Source: Diabrotica undecimpunctata (lineage: Eukaryota; Arthropoda; Insecta; Coleoptera; Chrysomelidae). Taken from it: DNA of 64,000 nt. The notes under the pieces were generated by a model. It saw only the letters and a program-made list of their open reading frames with translations, did not search any database and was not told where the DNA came from. How positions within the stretch are numbered: the first letter of the stretch is position 1; each line of letters opens with the position of its first letter. The DNA lies in the NCBI RefSeq assembly GCF_040954645.1, contig NC_092806.1:112575231-112639230 (forward strand), read 5' to 3'. Of the stretch, positions 1 through 12,221 are shown in pieces. The position numbers and the translations under genes are program-made.

Positions 1-209
1 TAAAAAAAAATACCTTCAGAGCCACGTCCACCAGCTTGGCTCTGTGTCGGACCTCCCTACTTTGTGTAACTCTCATGTGACCGGAACCAGCTAAAACCCA
101 CACCTATTATACTAGAGCATTGGGATAAAACCGTCTATTCCTGAAATCATGACGGTCAGAAGAGGTACGTATGTATGTATGCATAGGAAGGAAAGCAAAG
201 GAGAAAATG

Positions 210-1060
210 TAGTAAGATAGAGGCGGACGTTGTGGCTGAGAAACGGGCAAAAGAATGGCATCGGGAGATATTATGTGACAACGGACGAAGTCACAGAAGC
301 TATTAGGGGTACGCCTATGGAAGTCCTATTCACATTTCCCCGTTTACACATAATTATAAAGGGGGTGGCCAGAATGACATATTATAGAACTCCTTTATAG
401 AAAACCTGAGCAACGTACCCGTTAGATCAGGATGCAATAAATGCACAAATAGCCAGGCAGCTGTGAGGGTACGCATAAGCCCTAGGGTGTACTCTAGACT
501 AGTGTGGAAATTTCAATAGGAACTTGATAGAATAGCGAAATATATCAGTGTCACACTAGTGTAGGTTCTAGGTTACCGGGGTTCCAGATTACGGCAATGA
601 ATGAGTTGACGCACTTGTCACAAGAGCATCAGCTAAAAAACACATCGGTCCATAGCCGGCCATGGGTGTGCCAAAACAACATCATCTGCGACCGGAAAAA
701 AGCATGGATCTGAAGCAAGATAATTTTTACTATGAAAATATAGCCGGTCAAACATATGGTAAAATATATTGGAAATACATGTGCTAATAGGGCTGAAGTA
801 TTGTGGAAAATAAGCAGAAATCACCTCAGAATTATAAAAGGCTTTCTTACTAGATGGGTGCCAGTCAGGGGATATCTGCATACAATAGGACTGTTTTAAA
901 GGCAATAAAGACTTGAAATGCAGACTCTCTAGCAGGAAACCTAAAACAACAGGCGGTAAACACTTTTTAGAGGCAACCAAGTGACTCCAATTATGTATGG
1001 TACCCATTCACTAGACATGTATAAGCTGATACAGGATTATAGAATCCTGGAATGTGAATC
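210..1060 (+). pseudogene. LINE remnant: RNase H domain and C-terminal region (I/R1-like)
   Basis: The plus-strand reading shows SQAAV, then RLVWKFQ, ELDRIAKY, SVTLV and LGYRGS. This matches the order DSQAAL...LVW...SVTLVWVPGHRG of an RNase H domain in LINEs of the I/R1/Jockey type. Further on, frames give RWVPVRGYLHTIGLF and a shifted zinc-knuckle region of the usual C-terminal type. Several stops and frameshifts break it. The minus-strand open frame at 633-1007 is its shadow. Confidence 0.6.
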
Positions 1061-2924
1061 ATGAAGAAATGGAAGATATACAATAAGCTTATTGACTTCA
1101 GTCGTCCTATTTGTAACTAATGGCTTCCAGGTAAAAAAAGTACTTCCAGTATAATACAATTTTCTGCATACATATTTGTCAGACTCAGATATTTTTATCA
1201 CAACTTCGTCCTTTAATCTGAATTCATCTCATCTGCTGAATAGTGAAATTCAGTACATTTTATTGTTATTTCCATAACACGTTATAACGTGTTATGTAGT
1301 CCTGGACATTGTAACTCTTACACCAATATACTGCTAAGGCCTAATTTCAACAAAGAGCAGAGTTGTAAGTTCGTTCTAAAACAATTGTAGTAACAGAAGT
1401 TACTAAACTGCTCTAGTGAAATAGGGTACATTAAATATGCCCTAATATAACTTATCCATTAAGATGTGTGCTTAGATATAAAGAAAAATGGCCCCATCAT
1501 GATCCGGTACTTTATGTATGAAGAAGATTTGTCGTTTAAGAACCTCAATACTGATTGCTCCTGGCGTACTTTCTGGAAAAGAACATGTGAGAATCATGTG
1601 AGTCTTGGTGTGAACAATGAATCCAAGGTAGATTTGACCAAGTTGTACGGGAAGTTTTTTACCAAATACATCTTGCAAATTTTATGCAGTTGCTTGGAAA
1701 GAAATCTATGCAGGCGGCAATCAGTTCCGCATATGAAGCTGAAAGAAAATCAATTCGGACAAAAGAACTGTCAGAGAGTCTCTAAACATTTAAAATATTA
1801 GGGTACTAAATTTTAAGGGAGCTTATTGATTGGAGAGAGATTAGATCTGTGTATCCAGGACAAATAAAACTCTCCATAACAAATCTGAATGCTTTTATCT
1901 ACAACACAGAATTTGTTGGTGAAGTTTGATAAAAGAAAACAACTACTGTCTCATCTGAAGAGAATCAGAAGATAATAGCCTTATTAATGAAAGACAATAA
2001 TATTGAAACCATATCATTATTATAAATCAAGAAATTTAAATGGTTTAAATACTTTTTGTAAAACAAAAATAAAAGTTGAGCCTTTTATATAAGTTTTCCC
2101 ATTAACTGAGATATAAATTTTAAATATAGTCTAGACATACTGTTTTACCTATTTTATTTTTAATATATAGTTTCTTAATCAGTCATCATGTATAAATATG
2201 TATACCGCTTGTAGATTTTATTACTTAATTCAATTAAAGCCGTTTTCGAGTTAAACCGCCAATGTTTTTGCTGGCTCGGTCTTTCAATTTTCTTTCCGAA
2301 GTCATTTCCAGAACTAGAAGTTTTCCAGGGGTCGCAGTCGTAATTTAAAACACCCAAGTATTAAATGGTAGCTTTGTTTAACTAAATAATCTACCTATAC
2401 ATTGTCAAAGACTATAGTTTTTAAAATTATCTTATAGAGCAGATCTTTTGTTTTTAGATTTGACACACCTAGATGAATAGAAAGTACTTAAACTTATGTA
2501 CCCAAAATGTTAATCGATAGTTTAAAAACAGTATGTCTAGGAAATTTCTAACCTATATACACATAGCTTCACGTTCTTATAAATAATTGAAAAAGTGAAG
2601 CACTTCCTTATATTATTCTCTCTTTTAAACAAAGATAGGTATACCTACTTATGGCAGTGATAATATCCATACGAATTTAGATAGAAGAGTTCTTTGGTAA
2701 ACTTTCTACTAGCCACATTCTAAGTTACCTAATATGAATACATTTCAGGTTGGTTTGGTCATTTTCCTTATTCAGCCTAATCTACTTTAATACGTAAGTA
2801 TTTTAATCGTTTAAGGTCAAAATAAGATAGCTTACAAATTTTATAGTGATTTATGTACAACGTAAACATTTTGTAATAGTAATACGGAAGTGGATTTTGC
2901 TTATATATGTAGAGATCTTGAAAA
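1061..2924. other. AT-rich sequence without recognised genes
   Basis: No host exon or known element recognised. A 111-codon plus-strand frame at 1466-1801 (MCLDIKKNGPIMIRYFMYEE...) has no domain that I know, no splice context and no repeat copy in the window. It may be a worn transposon piece. Confidence 0.4.
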
Positions 2925-3060
2925 AAGGATTAAACTTCTGATCTTTTCTACACAACAATAAGTATGCGGTATTTACTATCTTTAATAGGAAAATTTAGCA
3001 CAATCTCAGTTGAGAAGATAGTAAATATCTTTAAAATGCCACAAGAAAATAGCTTCCAAA
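2925..3060. repeat. MITE-like repeat fragment, related to 34240-35080
   Basis: The string ACTATCTTTAATAGGAAAATTTAGCACAATCTCAGTTGA resembles 34873-34915 (TTATTATCTTTAATGAAAATTAACCACAATTTCAGTTGA). The 3' part, read on the minus strand as GGAAGCTATTTTCTTGTGGCATTTTAA, resembles 34845-34870 (GAAGCTATGTTCTTGCGGCATTTTAA) and 34255-34275. The repeat is non-coding and worn. Confidence 0.55.
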
Positions 3061-3591
3061 CAATAATAAATATGTGTTATTTTAATTATTAATCATATTG
3101 TCTATGAATTTTAAATTAAAACTTTAACCAATATCTCGTTCGCATCGTTAGACATATTCCAGTAACTTGGGCGGAAAATAGTACCTTACCTCCGAAATTT
3201 TATCGGACTGCATAGATTTTGCAAGTTATATATGGGCGAAGTGTACTTTTATGTATTAAAATCTGATCGAATTAAATAAAATAAACATATTAAGTGATAA
3301 TCTGTAATTGAATACAAATTTTCAACACTTAGAAATCCCCGTTTATGACGTAAATAGCATTAAAAAAAATTCTGAATTCTTAACTTATGAGTTACAATCA
3401 TAACAATAAATTCATCGCTTATAAAATGTTTCATTTTTTTCAAGTTTTTAACCCCTAGAAAGCATCCCTTTATGCGAATAATTCAGAAGCCTATTTATAT
3501 TTTAAAATGGTTTAATTTTCCATTTAGATAACTAAACATTTATTCCTCGCTTATGAAACGATATTTCTTTAGTTTAACCTTTAACCATTTT

Positions 3592-3650
3592 GGCGAATGG
3601 ATTCAGTGTCCGCAGTCATATAAACCCAAACAAACAACAACAACAAACGA
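3592..3650 (+). repeat. Short dispersed repeat ending in (CAA)n, shared with 46656-46703
   Basis: About 48 bp, starting TGGCGAATGGATTCAGTGTC and ending AAACAAACAACAACAACAAA, is nearly identical to the reverse complement of 46656-46703 inside a mariner-like element. The A/C-rich tail suggests copying through RNA. It is too short to encode anything. Confidence 0.75.
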
Positions 3651-5216
3651 TAACCCTTAATGGGCGAGTGGTTTCAAACTATCGTATTTTTCAAATGTAA
3701 GTTTAAACGTTTTTTTTTTTTAATTTTTCCTGAAGTGCCGAAAATTGTTATTAACAAATTATTTATAATAAAAAAAATTTCCGGAATTGCCTCAAGTAAA
3801 ATTTTTTTAGACGTATTTTATCGAAATAAATATTTTTTCTCTCCTAGTAATTTTTCGAAAAATGCTTTCTTTTCGAGTTATTTGCAATTTTTGTTGAAAC
3901 AATGCATTAGTGATTTTTGGACTATTTTTTCTAAAAAACTACTAAATGCATTACAATTCTCCAAAAAGTTTTATAATATTTCAACCTTCACGTACAAGTG
4001 AGAATAATTTGAACACGATAAGTGGTTTCTATCTTGCTAAAAACAATTTTAAAAATCATACACGCTTATTATCGTATACCTACAGCGATAGATTGCTCAA
4101 AATGCATATTCGAAATATTTGGTTCCCATTTTCAGCAAGATATAAACCATTTATCCTTGTCAAAATATTCTTTTTTGTAACTGAAGGATTAAAGATTATA
4201 ACGATTTTTATAGAATTGTCATTAATTCGGTTAGTAGGTAGGTATTAAAAAAATTAATCGGTATTTATTTATAGTGGTAAACTGCTCGCCTATAAAGACG
4301 ACTACAACATTAAAAATAGTTTTGTAAACATTAAAATTCTAAACTTATTTATTTAAATCAATAAAAATTTGTTTCATGCCTATGAAATATTATTTCTTTG
4401 GTGACAACCACCCCTGGGGCGGAAGCACACATCGGCTTTATATAACTTTTGATATTTAAGTACTTTTCCATCAAATCATCAAATTTCAAGTGAATCGATT
4501 CAGTTTGACAAAATTGAGTAACTGGAGTGATAGGAGTATGTGCCATCTCTAATATATCTATTAGTAATGATTTTGTGTCTCTTGGTACACGACATTTAAT
4601 ATAAAACTATTTAAATATATTTTTAAAAGCATAAAATAATTTCTCATAGACCTACAGAAATTTATACTTCCATAAAGATGCAAAATCCCATAAGGATCGT
4701 TCTAAAAATTTTATGATAGTCAATCTAAACCACTATGAAAGTACTCGTACAAAAAAACTTGTGCCGCATGAAATACATAATCGATTTATAAATACTTAAT
4801 CAGTACAGTTTCATTGCACTGTAAATAGTATGAACTATTGTATGTATATTCCCACTGATAACCTAATTCCTACGGTCTTTTGTATTCTATACAGACAAAT
4901 TGAATAAATACAACAAAAGAAATGAGACATATTAGAAGAACACCATTGAATCAACGATAAATATGAACAGAGAACTAAAGATTGGAAGATAAAATACTTA
5001 GACTTTAAAAAGAAAAAGTAGGATAGGTTTAAGTATGTTTTCAATCAAAAATAAGATACCAAGGAAGAAAGAAGAAAGGGAGACAGAATTCAACTACTCA
5101 ATTTCAGACCGCGATAGATTGAGAGATTAAAAAAAACAAGCATGAAAAACTTTTTATATTAAAAAAAATCGATTACTTGTGTCTAGCAAGTATTAAGAAC
5201 AGAAATTGGTAGATTT
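3651..5216. other. AT-rich sequence without recognised genes
   Basis: Long T-rich frames (for example 3660-4001) have the low-complexity Phe/Lys/Ile composition of non-coding AT-rich DNA. Nothing assignable was seen. Confidence 0.4.
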
Positions 5217-5217
5217 C

Positions 5218-5218
<1 letters not shown>

Positions 5219-5279
<61 letters not shown>
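5219..5279. repeat. (TA)n microsatellite
   Basis: Uninterrupted TA dinucleotides over about 60 bp. The (YI)n frame through it is an artefact. Confidence 0.95.
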
Positions 5280-5283
<4 letters not shown>

Positions 5284-5429
5284 AGACAAAGAAGAAGTAT
5301 GGGTGACAATGTTTATTCTACAGGAGTCCTGGATAGATTAAAGATAGCTGACTTCGAGATACACTGTAAGTTATTTGTTTATATTTGTGGTTTTTATTCT
5401 GATATATTCGAATAAAAACGGGAGAATGG

Positions 5430-6317
5430 CTAAATGGGAAGGTAACATGGCTAAAACCAGGATCAACTGAGTGTAATCAAATAGATCATATTTTGATTTA
5501 AAAAAAAAGAGAACAATTCAAGGTGTCAGGTGCAAATGCATATTCTGACCACTTCCTGGTAATAATAAATATGAAAATGAAAATAATTAAAGACACAAAG
5601 CAATACCCAAATGAAAAAAATGGAATGGAAAAATGGAAGGGAAATTACAGTCAGATATTATTTAAAAAGACTATTGTAAAGAGTTGGAAGCAAATATAAA
5701 AGTCTTAAAACCCTAACAATATAGAAAAACTGGGGAAAAAAATAAAAGGTCACATTTCGATAGCAGCAGAAAAAGTAATACGACATACAGAAATAAAAAG
5801 GAAGAAAGAATGGTACGATAAAGACTGCGAAACAGCAACCAGGAAAAAAAAACCTAGCGTGAAAGAAATGGTTGAAGACAGGTCGAGCACAGAAATTTGG
5901 AAGGGTATAAGGGAAGAAAGAAAGACTCAGACAAATGCTGCACAAATAGAAAAAAGAGATCGATTGATGAACTTATAGAAGAGTTGGAAGTAAATAGAAA
6001 GAATAATATAAATCTATATAAATACATAAAATCACAAAACAAGAAAAAACCAACAGTTAAGATTGATATCAAAATATGGGGGAAACATTACTAAGAGTTA
6101 TTTAAGGCTAGAGAAAACACTCACGAATGAACGGAAGAAACATATATCTTAATGATGAAAATGAAATCGAAAATTCGTCATATGAGAATTTTTTACGTGT
6201 GATACGAAATCTAAAGCAAAAGAAAGCAGCACGCCCAGACGAAATCCCAAACGGGCTAATAAAACAAGACGGAGAAGAACTGTAATGGAAAATATACGAC
6301 CTAATAATAAGGATTTG
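5430..6317 (+). pseudogene. LINE remnant, 5' part (endonuclease/RT linker)
   Basis: Broken plus-strand frames include a basic segment around 5897-6090 (RSIDELIEELEVNRKNNINL) and then YENFLRVIRNLKQKKAARPDEIPNG, the conserved linker block of RTE/R1-type reverse transcriptases (K-A-x-G-P-D-x-I-P-x-E). It is followed by LIKQDGEEL. The element is interrupted by the foldback at 6318-6993 and resumes after it in the same register. Confidence 0.7.
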
Positions 6318-6993
6318 AAATCCACAAGGAAAATAATTCCTGTAGCTGGCTGTATACCACGTATAACAAAAGAGGTTAGTCTTTGTATGTGGGTATATTT
6401 TATTTTATAAAAACCCTTAAAAGGGCAACATTACAAGCACGAACGTTTTCGGAACAACTGTTACATCATCAGGTTAAAATACAGGTTACCATGCCTAAGC
6501 CACCAAAATATTTGGGTAAAAATCCTTTACAATGAAATGTGTTACCAAAGATTGTACATGATGTTGATAATATTATATGATGTTTAATATTTTAATTAGA
6601 TTTTACTTCAGGTAACATACACCCATGCTTAAGTGAGTTCCAGTGTCCGGAGAGTAAACCTCTTCAAACGGAGTTGCCAGCCGTAGTCCGTTTGAAGAGG
6701 TTTACTCTCCGGACACTGGAACTCACTTAAGCATGGGTGTATGTTACCTGAAGTAAAATCTAATTAAAATATTAAACATCATATAATATTATCAACATCA
6801 TGTACAATCTTTGGTAACACATTTCATTTTAAAGGGTTGTTAATCAAATATTTTGGTGGCTCAGGCATGGTAACCTGTATTTTAACCTGATGATGGAACA
6901 GTTGTTCCGAAAACGTTCGTGCTTGTAATGTTGCCCTTTTAAGGGTTTTTATAAAATAAAATATACCCACATACAAAGACTAACCTCTTTTTT
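6318..6993. mobile_element. Foldback element with 305 bp near-perfect arms and 13 bp target duplication
   Basis: Left arm 6368-6672 and right arm 6687-6991 are reverse complements with few mismatches, around a 14 bp spacer (GTTGCCAGCCGTAG). An unpaired 50 bp leader (6318-6367, starting AAATCCACAAGGAAAATAAT) precedes the left arm. TAATAAGGATTTG occurs at 6305-6317 and again at 6994-7006, flanking the insertion as a 13 bp duplication. Host sequence on both sides is one LINE. No coding frame is seen. The duplication length fits target-primed retrotransposition or a foldback transposon; a snap-back cDNA is possible. Confidence 0.85.
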
Positions 6994-8360
6994 TAATAAG
7001 GATTTGGGAAGAGGAAAGAATACCCGAAGAATGGAAAACAGGGCGAATTTCTGATTTTAATGAAAGGGGACACCACATAATGTAACATCAATCAGACAAA
7101 GACTTACATTGCTAAACAACTGCTTCCAAATAATGACATCAATAATCATTAATCAGACAGAGACTTTCAAAATATATTGAAGCTAAAATAGGAGAATAAC
7201 AGCAGGGATTTAAAGAGGGAAAGTCAACAATATACGCAATGTACATAATCACACAGTGAATTGAGAAGTGTTACAAACATGATATCGACTTTACATCCTT
7301 TTTATAAATTTTAAGTAAACATTTGACAGCCGAATAAGACCCGACCTATGAAGATGACAATAGAGAGATCGACGGCAGCAATAATAGCAGATGACGGCAT
7401 CTCCAAAAATATAGAAATAGTAACTGGAGTATGATAGGGCGACTCTCTATCAACGTCACTATTTAATGTCGCTATAGAAGAAAAAATAAGAGCTACTAAA
7501 ATAAAAGGTACAACTTATTATAACATTGACGTCGCAACTTATGACGTACGTTGACGACATAGCATTGATTAGCAGAAACCTAATTAGTTTTAGGGAAGAA
7601 TTTATACTGTTGTGCAAGGAAGCATCTAAGCGGTGTTTGGCAATCAAAACAAAACAAAATAACTAATATGCTCAAGAAAAAGTAAAGTTAAAGTGACTAG
7701 GTTGAATATTGGGCCATATTGTAGAACACTTTAGATATCTTGGGGTCTTTGTTAGTGGAAGTAATGAAAGAAGCATAGTAATCAATGGAAGAATTCTGCC
7801 AGGAAGCAGAACTTACTAAAAATACAATAACCTCGTCAAAGATAAGAATCATACTGAGAATACTAAACTGAAAATTGATAGAGCAGCAATTAGACCAGTA
7901 ATCCCATATGGTGCTAAAGTAATGTGCCTGACACAGATCAGTACAAAATCATTCGGAGAATAGCAGGCCCACTAAACTTAATGAATTTAGAAAACTGATA
8001 AACTACGAAGTAAGAGGACTTTTGAAAGGAGAAGACATTGTCAGATTTATTAAGGCGTAGAGATTCAGATAGATGAAACATCTAGAAATGAGAAATCCAG
8101 AATCAGTTATCAACAAAGTCACCAAATAGAGACCAGTATCATTCAGACCACGTGAAAGACCGAAGACGAGATGGGAGAACCAAATAATTGCAGACCTTAA
8201 GAAGATGGGAGTTAACAATTGGAAAACCATGAGTAAAAATAAAAAAGAATGAAGAAACATTGTGGAAGACACCAAATCACACAGTAAAACCAAAATGTTA
8301 ATGTGTACTGATTCCCCGCGACAAATGAATCGGAAGAGCCCAAAGAGCGCGGCAATCACT
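6994..8360 (+). pseudogene. LINE remnant, RT and C-terminal region
   Basis: This continues the LINE at 5430 after the foldback: IRIWEEERIPEEWKTGRI (RT block before the first catalytic motif), QQGFKEGKSTIYAMY, then the C-terminal block GEDIVRFIKA..RFR..HLE, RPRERPKTRWENQIIADLKK and a W-K-x-M segment. Many stops are present. This C-terminal G-R-P-x-x-R-W pattern is shared with the other LINE tails in the window. Confidence 0.75.
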
Positions 8361-8714
8361 CCGCTTTGAGTATAGATGAAATATTGATGATATTTCGAAC
8401 AAATTTTAAAAGAAAAATTGTTTTGTATCAGAGGCTAGAAATTTACTGTTTTCGTCGGGAAGTTTGTTTTTATTTTATATTGAAAGTAACTTTTCATATT
8501 TAAGTATTGGAGTTTTCGATTTGGTTACAAAGTCAGTTTTCCGTGTAAAAGTATACATTTTTTTGTTAAAACAAGGAAAACCTTACTAATAGCTTATTGC
8601 GGGCGTTTTAAAAATTTATTATTATTATCATTATTTACAGGGTAGGCAATAATACTGTCATTAAATAGTTTTATCTGATCAAATAATTATTAGGAATACA
8701 TATTTTTTATTGTT

Positions 8715-8717
<3 letters not shown>

Positions 8718-8777
<60 letters not shown>
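8718..8777. repeat. (TA)n microsatellite
   Basis: About 60 bp of pure TA, 360 bp after the LINE end. The 300 bp before it are AT-rich with no recognised feature. Confidence 0.95.
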
Positions 8778-8780
<3 letters not shown>

Positions 8781-8948
8781 AAGGTAAAAGATATAAAGAT
8801 ATCGGCATAGCTCGCAACAAAGGAAAAAAATATAATAAAATATGTGTATAAGATGGAAGGCAACCGTATATACGTATTTCTGACTATTGGTCGTCTTCTT
8901 TTTTATTTATTTACCTTTATTTTACTATCAACTCTCATTAACGTATTT

Positions 8949-8949
<1 letters not shown>

Positions 8950-9001
<52 letters not shown>
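8950..9001. repeat. (TA)n microsatellite
   Basis: About 50 bp of pure TA. It is the second TA tract within 300 bp. Confidence 0.95.
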
Positions 9002-9004
<3 letters not shown>

Positions 9005-9173
9005 CCAACAAAAGGTTGTCAAATAATTATATTATAAAAATCCAATACTTCAGCAAGCTGCTGGATTCTGAATTCATTCAAGAACAAATCAAAACTCCAC
9101 CCAAATAGGTTGCCTAGAATCACTGAAAAAACTAGACTACACAAGCGGTTATTATGCTGTCAAACCACTTATC

Positions 9174-11341
9174 GCTTCCTTATAGTCCAAGAGATAGAGC
9201 CGAAATTTTGAACTGATCAGTAATATGACATTTCTCTATTGGAATATATTCATTGTAACTGGGTTAAGACTTTGCCTTACAGGCGGACCCCCTCGTGGTA
9301 CAGGGGGTGGCTATACAGGGATGAAGTTGTCATTTTTTTCGGAAAAATTAACGATCGATGATATGGCTGAAAATTTGCCAGAGTAAGATCTTGGTATAAC
9401 TAGACGAAATCCCAAAGGGCGGACGCGAGAGTGGATACATAAGGGATGGCGGACAGGGGTGAAGTTGCAATTTTTTGGGGAAAAATTAACGATAAGTAAT
9501 ATGTCCGCCATTTTCATGGTGATAATGTTTTTTTTTTCAAACTAAAGTCATATTTACTTTACAAATCACATTTTTTTCTTAAATATAAATATTTTACGAA
9601 TTAATTTTTAATTGAATAAATGTTTGATATTTGATATTTTATTAAATCAAAGTAACTTTACTTATTTTTTATTACAATAAAAAGGTTTTTTAAATTTATA
9701 TTGCATAAATAATGGTTGTTCAGATATAAGAAAAATTTGATTTATTATTACATTAATAATCAAATACAAAATATTTTATTTCTATTTATCAATAGGTAAA
9801 ATTCAATTTGTAGAATTCCTTTAACATTTTACAAATAATTATTAATAAAAATCAATTTAATAGTGGAATTATCAATTTTTTAAGTTTTGAAATTTACTTT
9901 GTAGATATTTTCAATACTTTTTTTAACTTTTAAATTGATTGATTTTTTTTTTTTTCATTAGTTAATTATAATTTTACAAATTCTGTTTGGACATTAATTT
10001 TGCATCATTATTATTTTAAAATATTAAAATAATAATGATGCGCGTTCCATTTAGACCAGTAATTCTAGACGCATGCGCTAAATGTAATAAGTATCAAGAT
10101 GCTTTTATCCAACTTGGTGAAACTGACTTCGATTGTAATGAAGTTTTTGAAACCTTAGAAACTTTCATATGTCACTTATATGGAACAGGACTGACCAGAA
10201 CAATTCCAAAAAGAAATGTAAACGATGTCAGATTTTCACTATTTAACCGGCAGTATAAGTTGCATGATGTAAACGAGCCTTTAAAAAAAACTAAAAAATT
10301 TCGATGATTCAAGCTTACCACCATGTCAAGATGAATTACACCAACATCTAGTGCGAGCCCATTATATTTCAAATATTTGGACAAATGCTCATAAAAAAGT
10401 ACCAACAGAATTGATTGTTGAAGAACATGGTTGGGAGTTTTAAGATGAAACATATAAATTCAAATGGTTTAGTGGACCTCAGATGCCAGAATCAGTTCGA
10501 GAAGTAGTGATTGAAAATGAAGCAGATAATGAATGTGATATTATTGAAAGTGACGAAGATGATGAATGTGATGACATCAATGAGAGTGAGAAAAATGACG
10601 AAATTTTTAAAGTTTTTCAAAATTTTTTTTTCTTATCGGAAAAATCGTTTGAAAATTTTTGAAAAAAAAAATCATGGTATAACTGACAGAAAATCGAAAG
10701 GATCCTACAAATTGGATTTTACCTCAAAAAATTACGAAAATTTTCATTTACGGAAATTTTTTTGGAAAATTTTGAGGAAAACTCTACTTGACGCTTTTCA
10801 GAATAGTAACAGAAGTGAGCATACGAATTTTCAAATCAATCGGTATAAAAATATCATAATAAAATCAGTTTGAAAATTGTTACCGAGACCTAAAATGCGC
10901 AGGCAAGTGGTACATTTGACCCCGTTTTATGGCTCTCTGTACCAACCCAGCTGTCCGCTCTTTTAGATTTAGAGTTTTTAGGGGCTAAATAATGAGCCAT
11001 GAAAATGGCGGACATATTACTTATCGTTAATTTTTCCCCAAAAAATTGCAATTTCACCCCTGTCCGCCACCCCTTATGTATCCACTCTCGCGTCCTTTGG
11101 GATTTCGTCTAGTTATACCAAGATCTTACTCTGGGCAAATTTTAAGCCATATTATCGATCGTTAATTTTTCCGAAAAAAATTACAACTTCATCCCTGTAT
11201 AGCCACCCCCTGTACCACGAGGAGCGTCCGCCTGTAAGGCAAAGTCTTAACCCAGTTACAATGAATATATTCCAATAGAGAAATGTCATATTACTGATCA
11301 TTCCAAAATCTCGGCTCTATCTCTCCGACTATTAGGCAAGC
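9174..11341 (+). mobile_element. DNA transposon with about 330 bp terminal inverted repeats
   Basis: 9175-9519 and 10997-11340 are long imperfect inverted repeats. Both read, from the outside in: AGAGATAGAGCCGA(A/G)ATTTT, GATCAGTAATATGACATTTC, GGGTTAAGACTTTGCCTTAC, a GC-rich block around CCCCCTGTACCACGAG, and GTCCGCCATTTTCATGG. The arms are far less AT-rich than the 1.5 kb centre. The outer ends are near CTTCCTTATAGTC (left) and CTTGCCTAATAGTC (right, reverse complement), but no clear target duplication could be fixed. The centre holds a broken coding region (10035-10590). Superfamily not assigned. Confidence 0.85.
10035..10590 (+). pseudogene. Broken ORF inside the long-TIR transposon (LPPC-H-RA-IW-HGW family)
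   Basis: Codons from 10035 read MMRVPFRPVILDAC..., then FETLETFICHLYG and VNDVRFSLFNRQY. A frameshift near 10300 is needed to continue as SSLPPCQDELHQHLVRAHYI, NIWTNAHKK and EEHGW. A TAA at 10441-10443 is followed by YKFKWFSGPQMP and an Asp/Glu-rich end. The pattern (L-Y-G, R-x-x-L-F, LPPC...H..RA.Y...IW, HGW, W-x-x-x-x-x-P) matches, from memory, a multi-copy protein family found in many animal genomes and often repeat-linked. I cannot name its enzyme activity. No DDE triad is visible here. Confidence 0.65.
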
Positions 11342-11504
11342 TCCTCTTTCCTTTAAAGGAGACAGATAGTTGAACGATATTTTATACAATGTCTATCACT
11401 GGGTATGGATTTATTTTTGTCCAAGTTTTATATTGGTCCACTATTTCAAATGCAGTTCAAACAGACATATATTAAATTGTATGTTCCGTTTTAAATTCGT
11501 TCAA

Positions 11505-11612
<108 letters not shown>

Positions 11613-12095
11613 GGTTTTTATTTAAAATTGGCTTCAATGAATCAAAATGCAATACAGAATTGTAACTTTTCTGTGATAAGCAAAATAGATGAAAATTTCA
11701 AAAAAGTAAATTTTGGTTATAAAATATATTTTGGTTATAGTTATATATATTAAAAAACAAACAAAAAACGCATTCTTAATTGTTAGTAGAAGGATCAGAC
11801 AAAAATTTTCATTTTTTTTTTATAATTTTTAAATATATTGGTTTTAACATTAAGATATTATTATTATTGGATTTTTAACTGGGTTAAAAAGTTGGCTAGC
11901 TCGAAAAAATATCAAACATATAATCACTGCCGTATAATATTTTCAAATGTACATTTTGACCTTTTACTACAATACGCAAGACGAAATTACTTTTGGAAAA
12001 TTTAAAATTTTTATTTTTTAAATCATTAACTTTGCATGAATTAAATACAAATTAATGAGTGTCACAAGAAAATAATTTTTATAAAAATTTAAAAT

Positions 12096-12101
12096 TTTAT
12101 T
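12096..12101 (-). promoter_or_regulatory. Polyadenylation signal AATAAA of the ANKS1-like gene
   Basis: AATAAA is read on the minus strand, about 120 bp 3' of the stop codon at 12222, in the context TGCAATAAAATTT. The distance and order fit a short 3' UTR. AT-rich DNA gives many chance copies, so this is a supported but unproven call. Confidence 0.5.
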
Positions 12102-12221
12102 GCATTCCCAAAAATAATTTCGACCAAGAGGACAATCCTGCTACAATAAAAAAATCACATCTTAGCACAACCTCAAGCCAATCTTGACTAAACTGAAACA
12201 CCAGTCAATGAAACCATCAAA

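Noticed and set aside
633..1007. 124-codon minus-strand frame
   Set aside because: It is the shadow of the RNase H-type LINE on the plus strand.
3660..4001. 113-codon plus-strand frame
   Set aside because: Low-complexity Phe/Lys/Ile composition from T- and A-runs, with no domain or splice context.
5206..5415. Frames with (YI)n repeats here and at 8844-9108, 11370-11753 and 24132-24350
   Set aside because: They are translations of (TA)n microsatellites, with no coding support.
8003..8359. 118-codon minus-strand hydrophobic frame
   Set aside because: It is antisense to the LINE tail on the plus strand.
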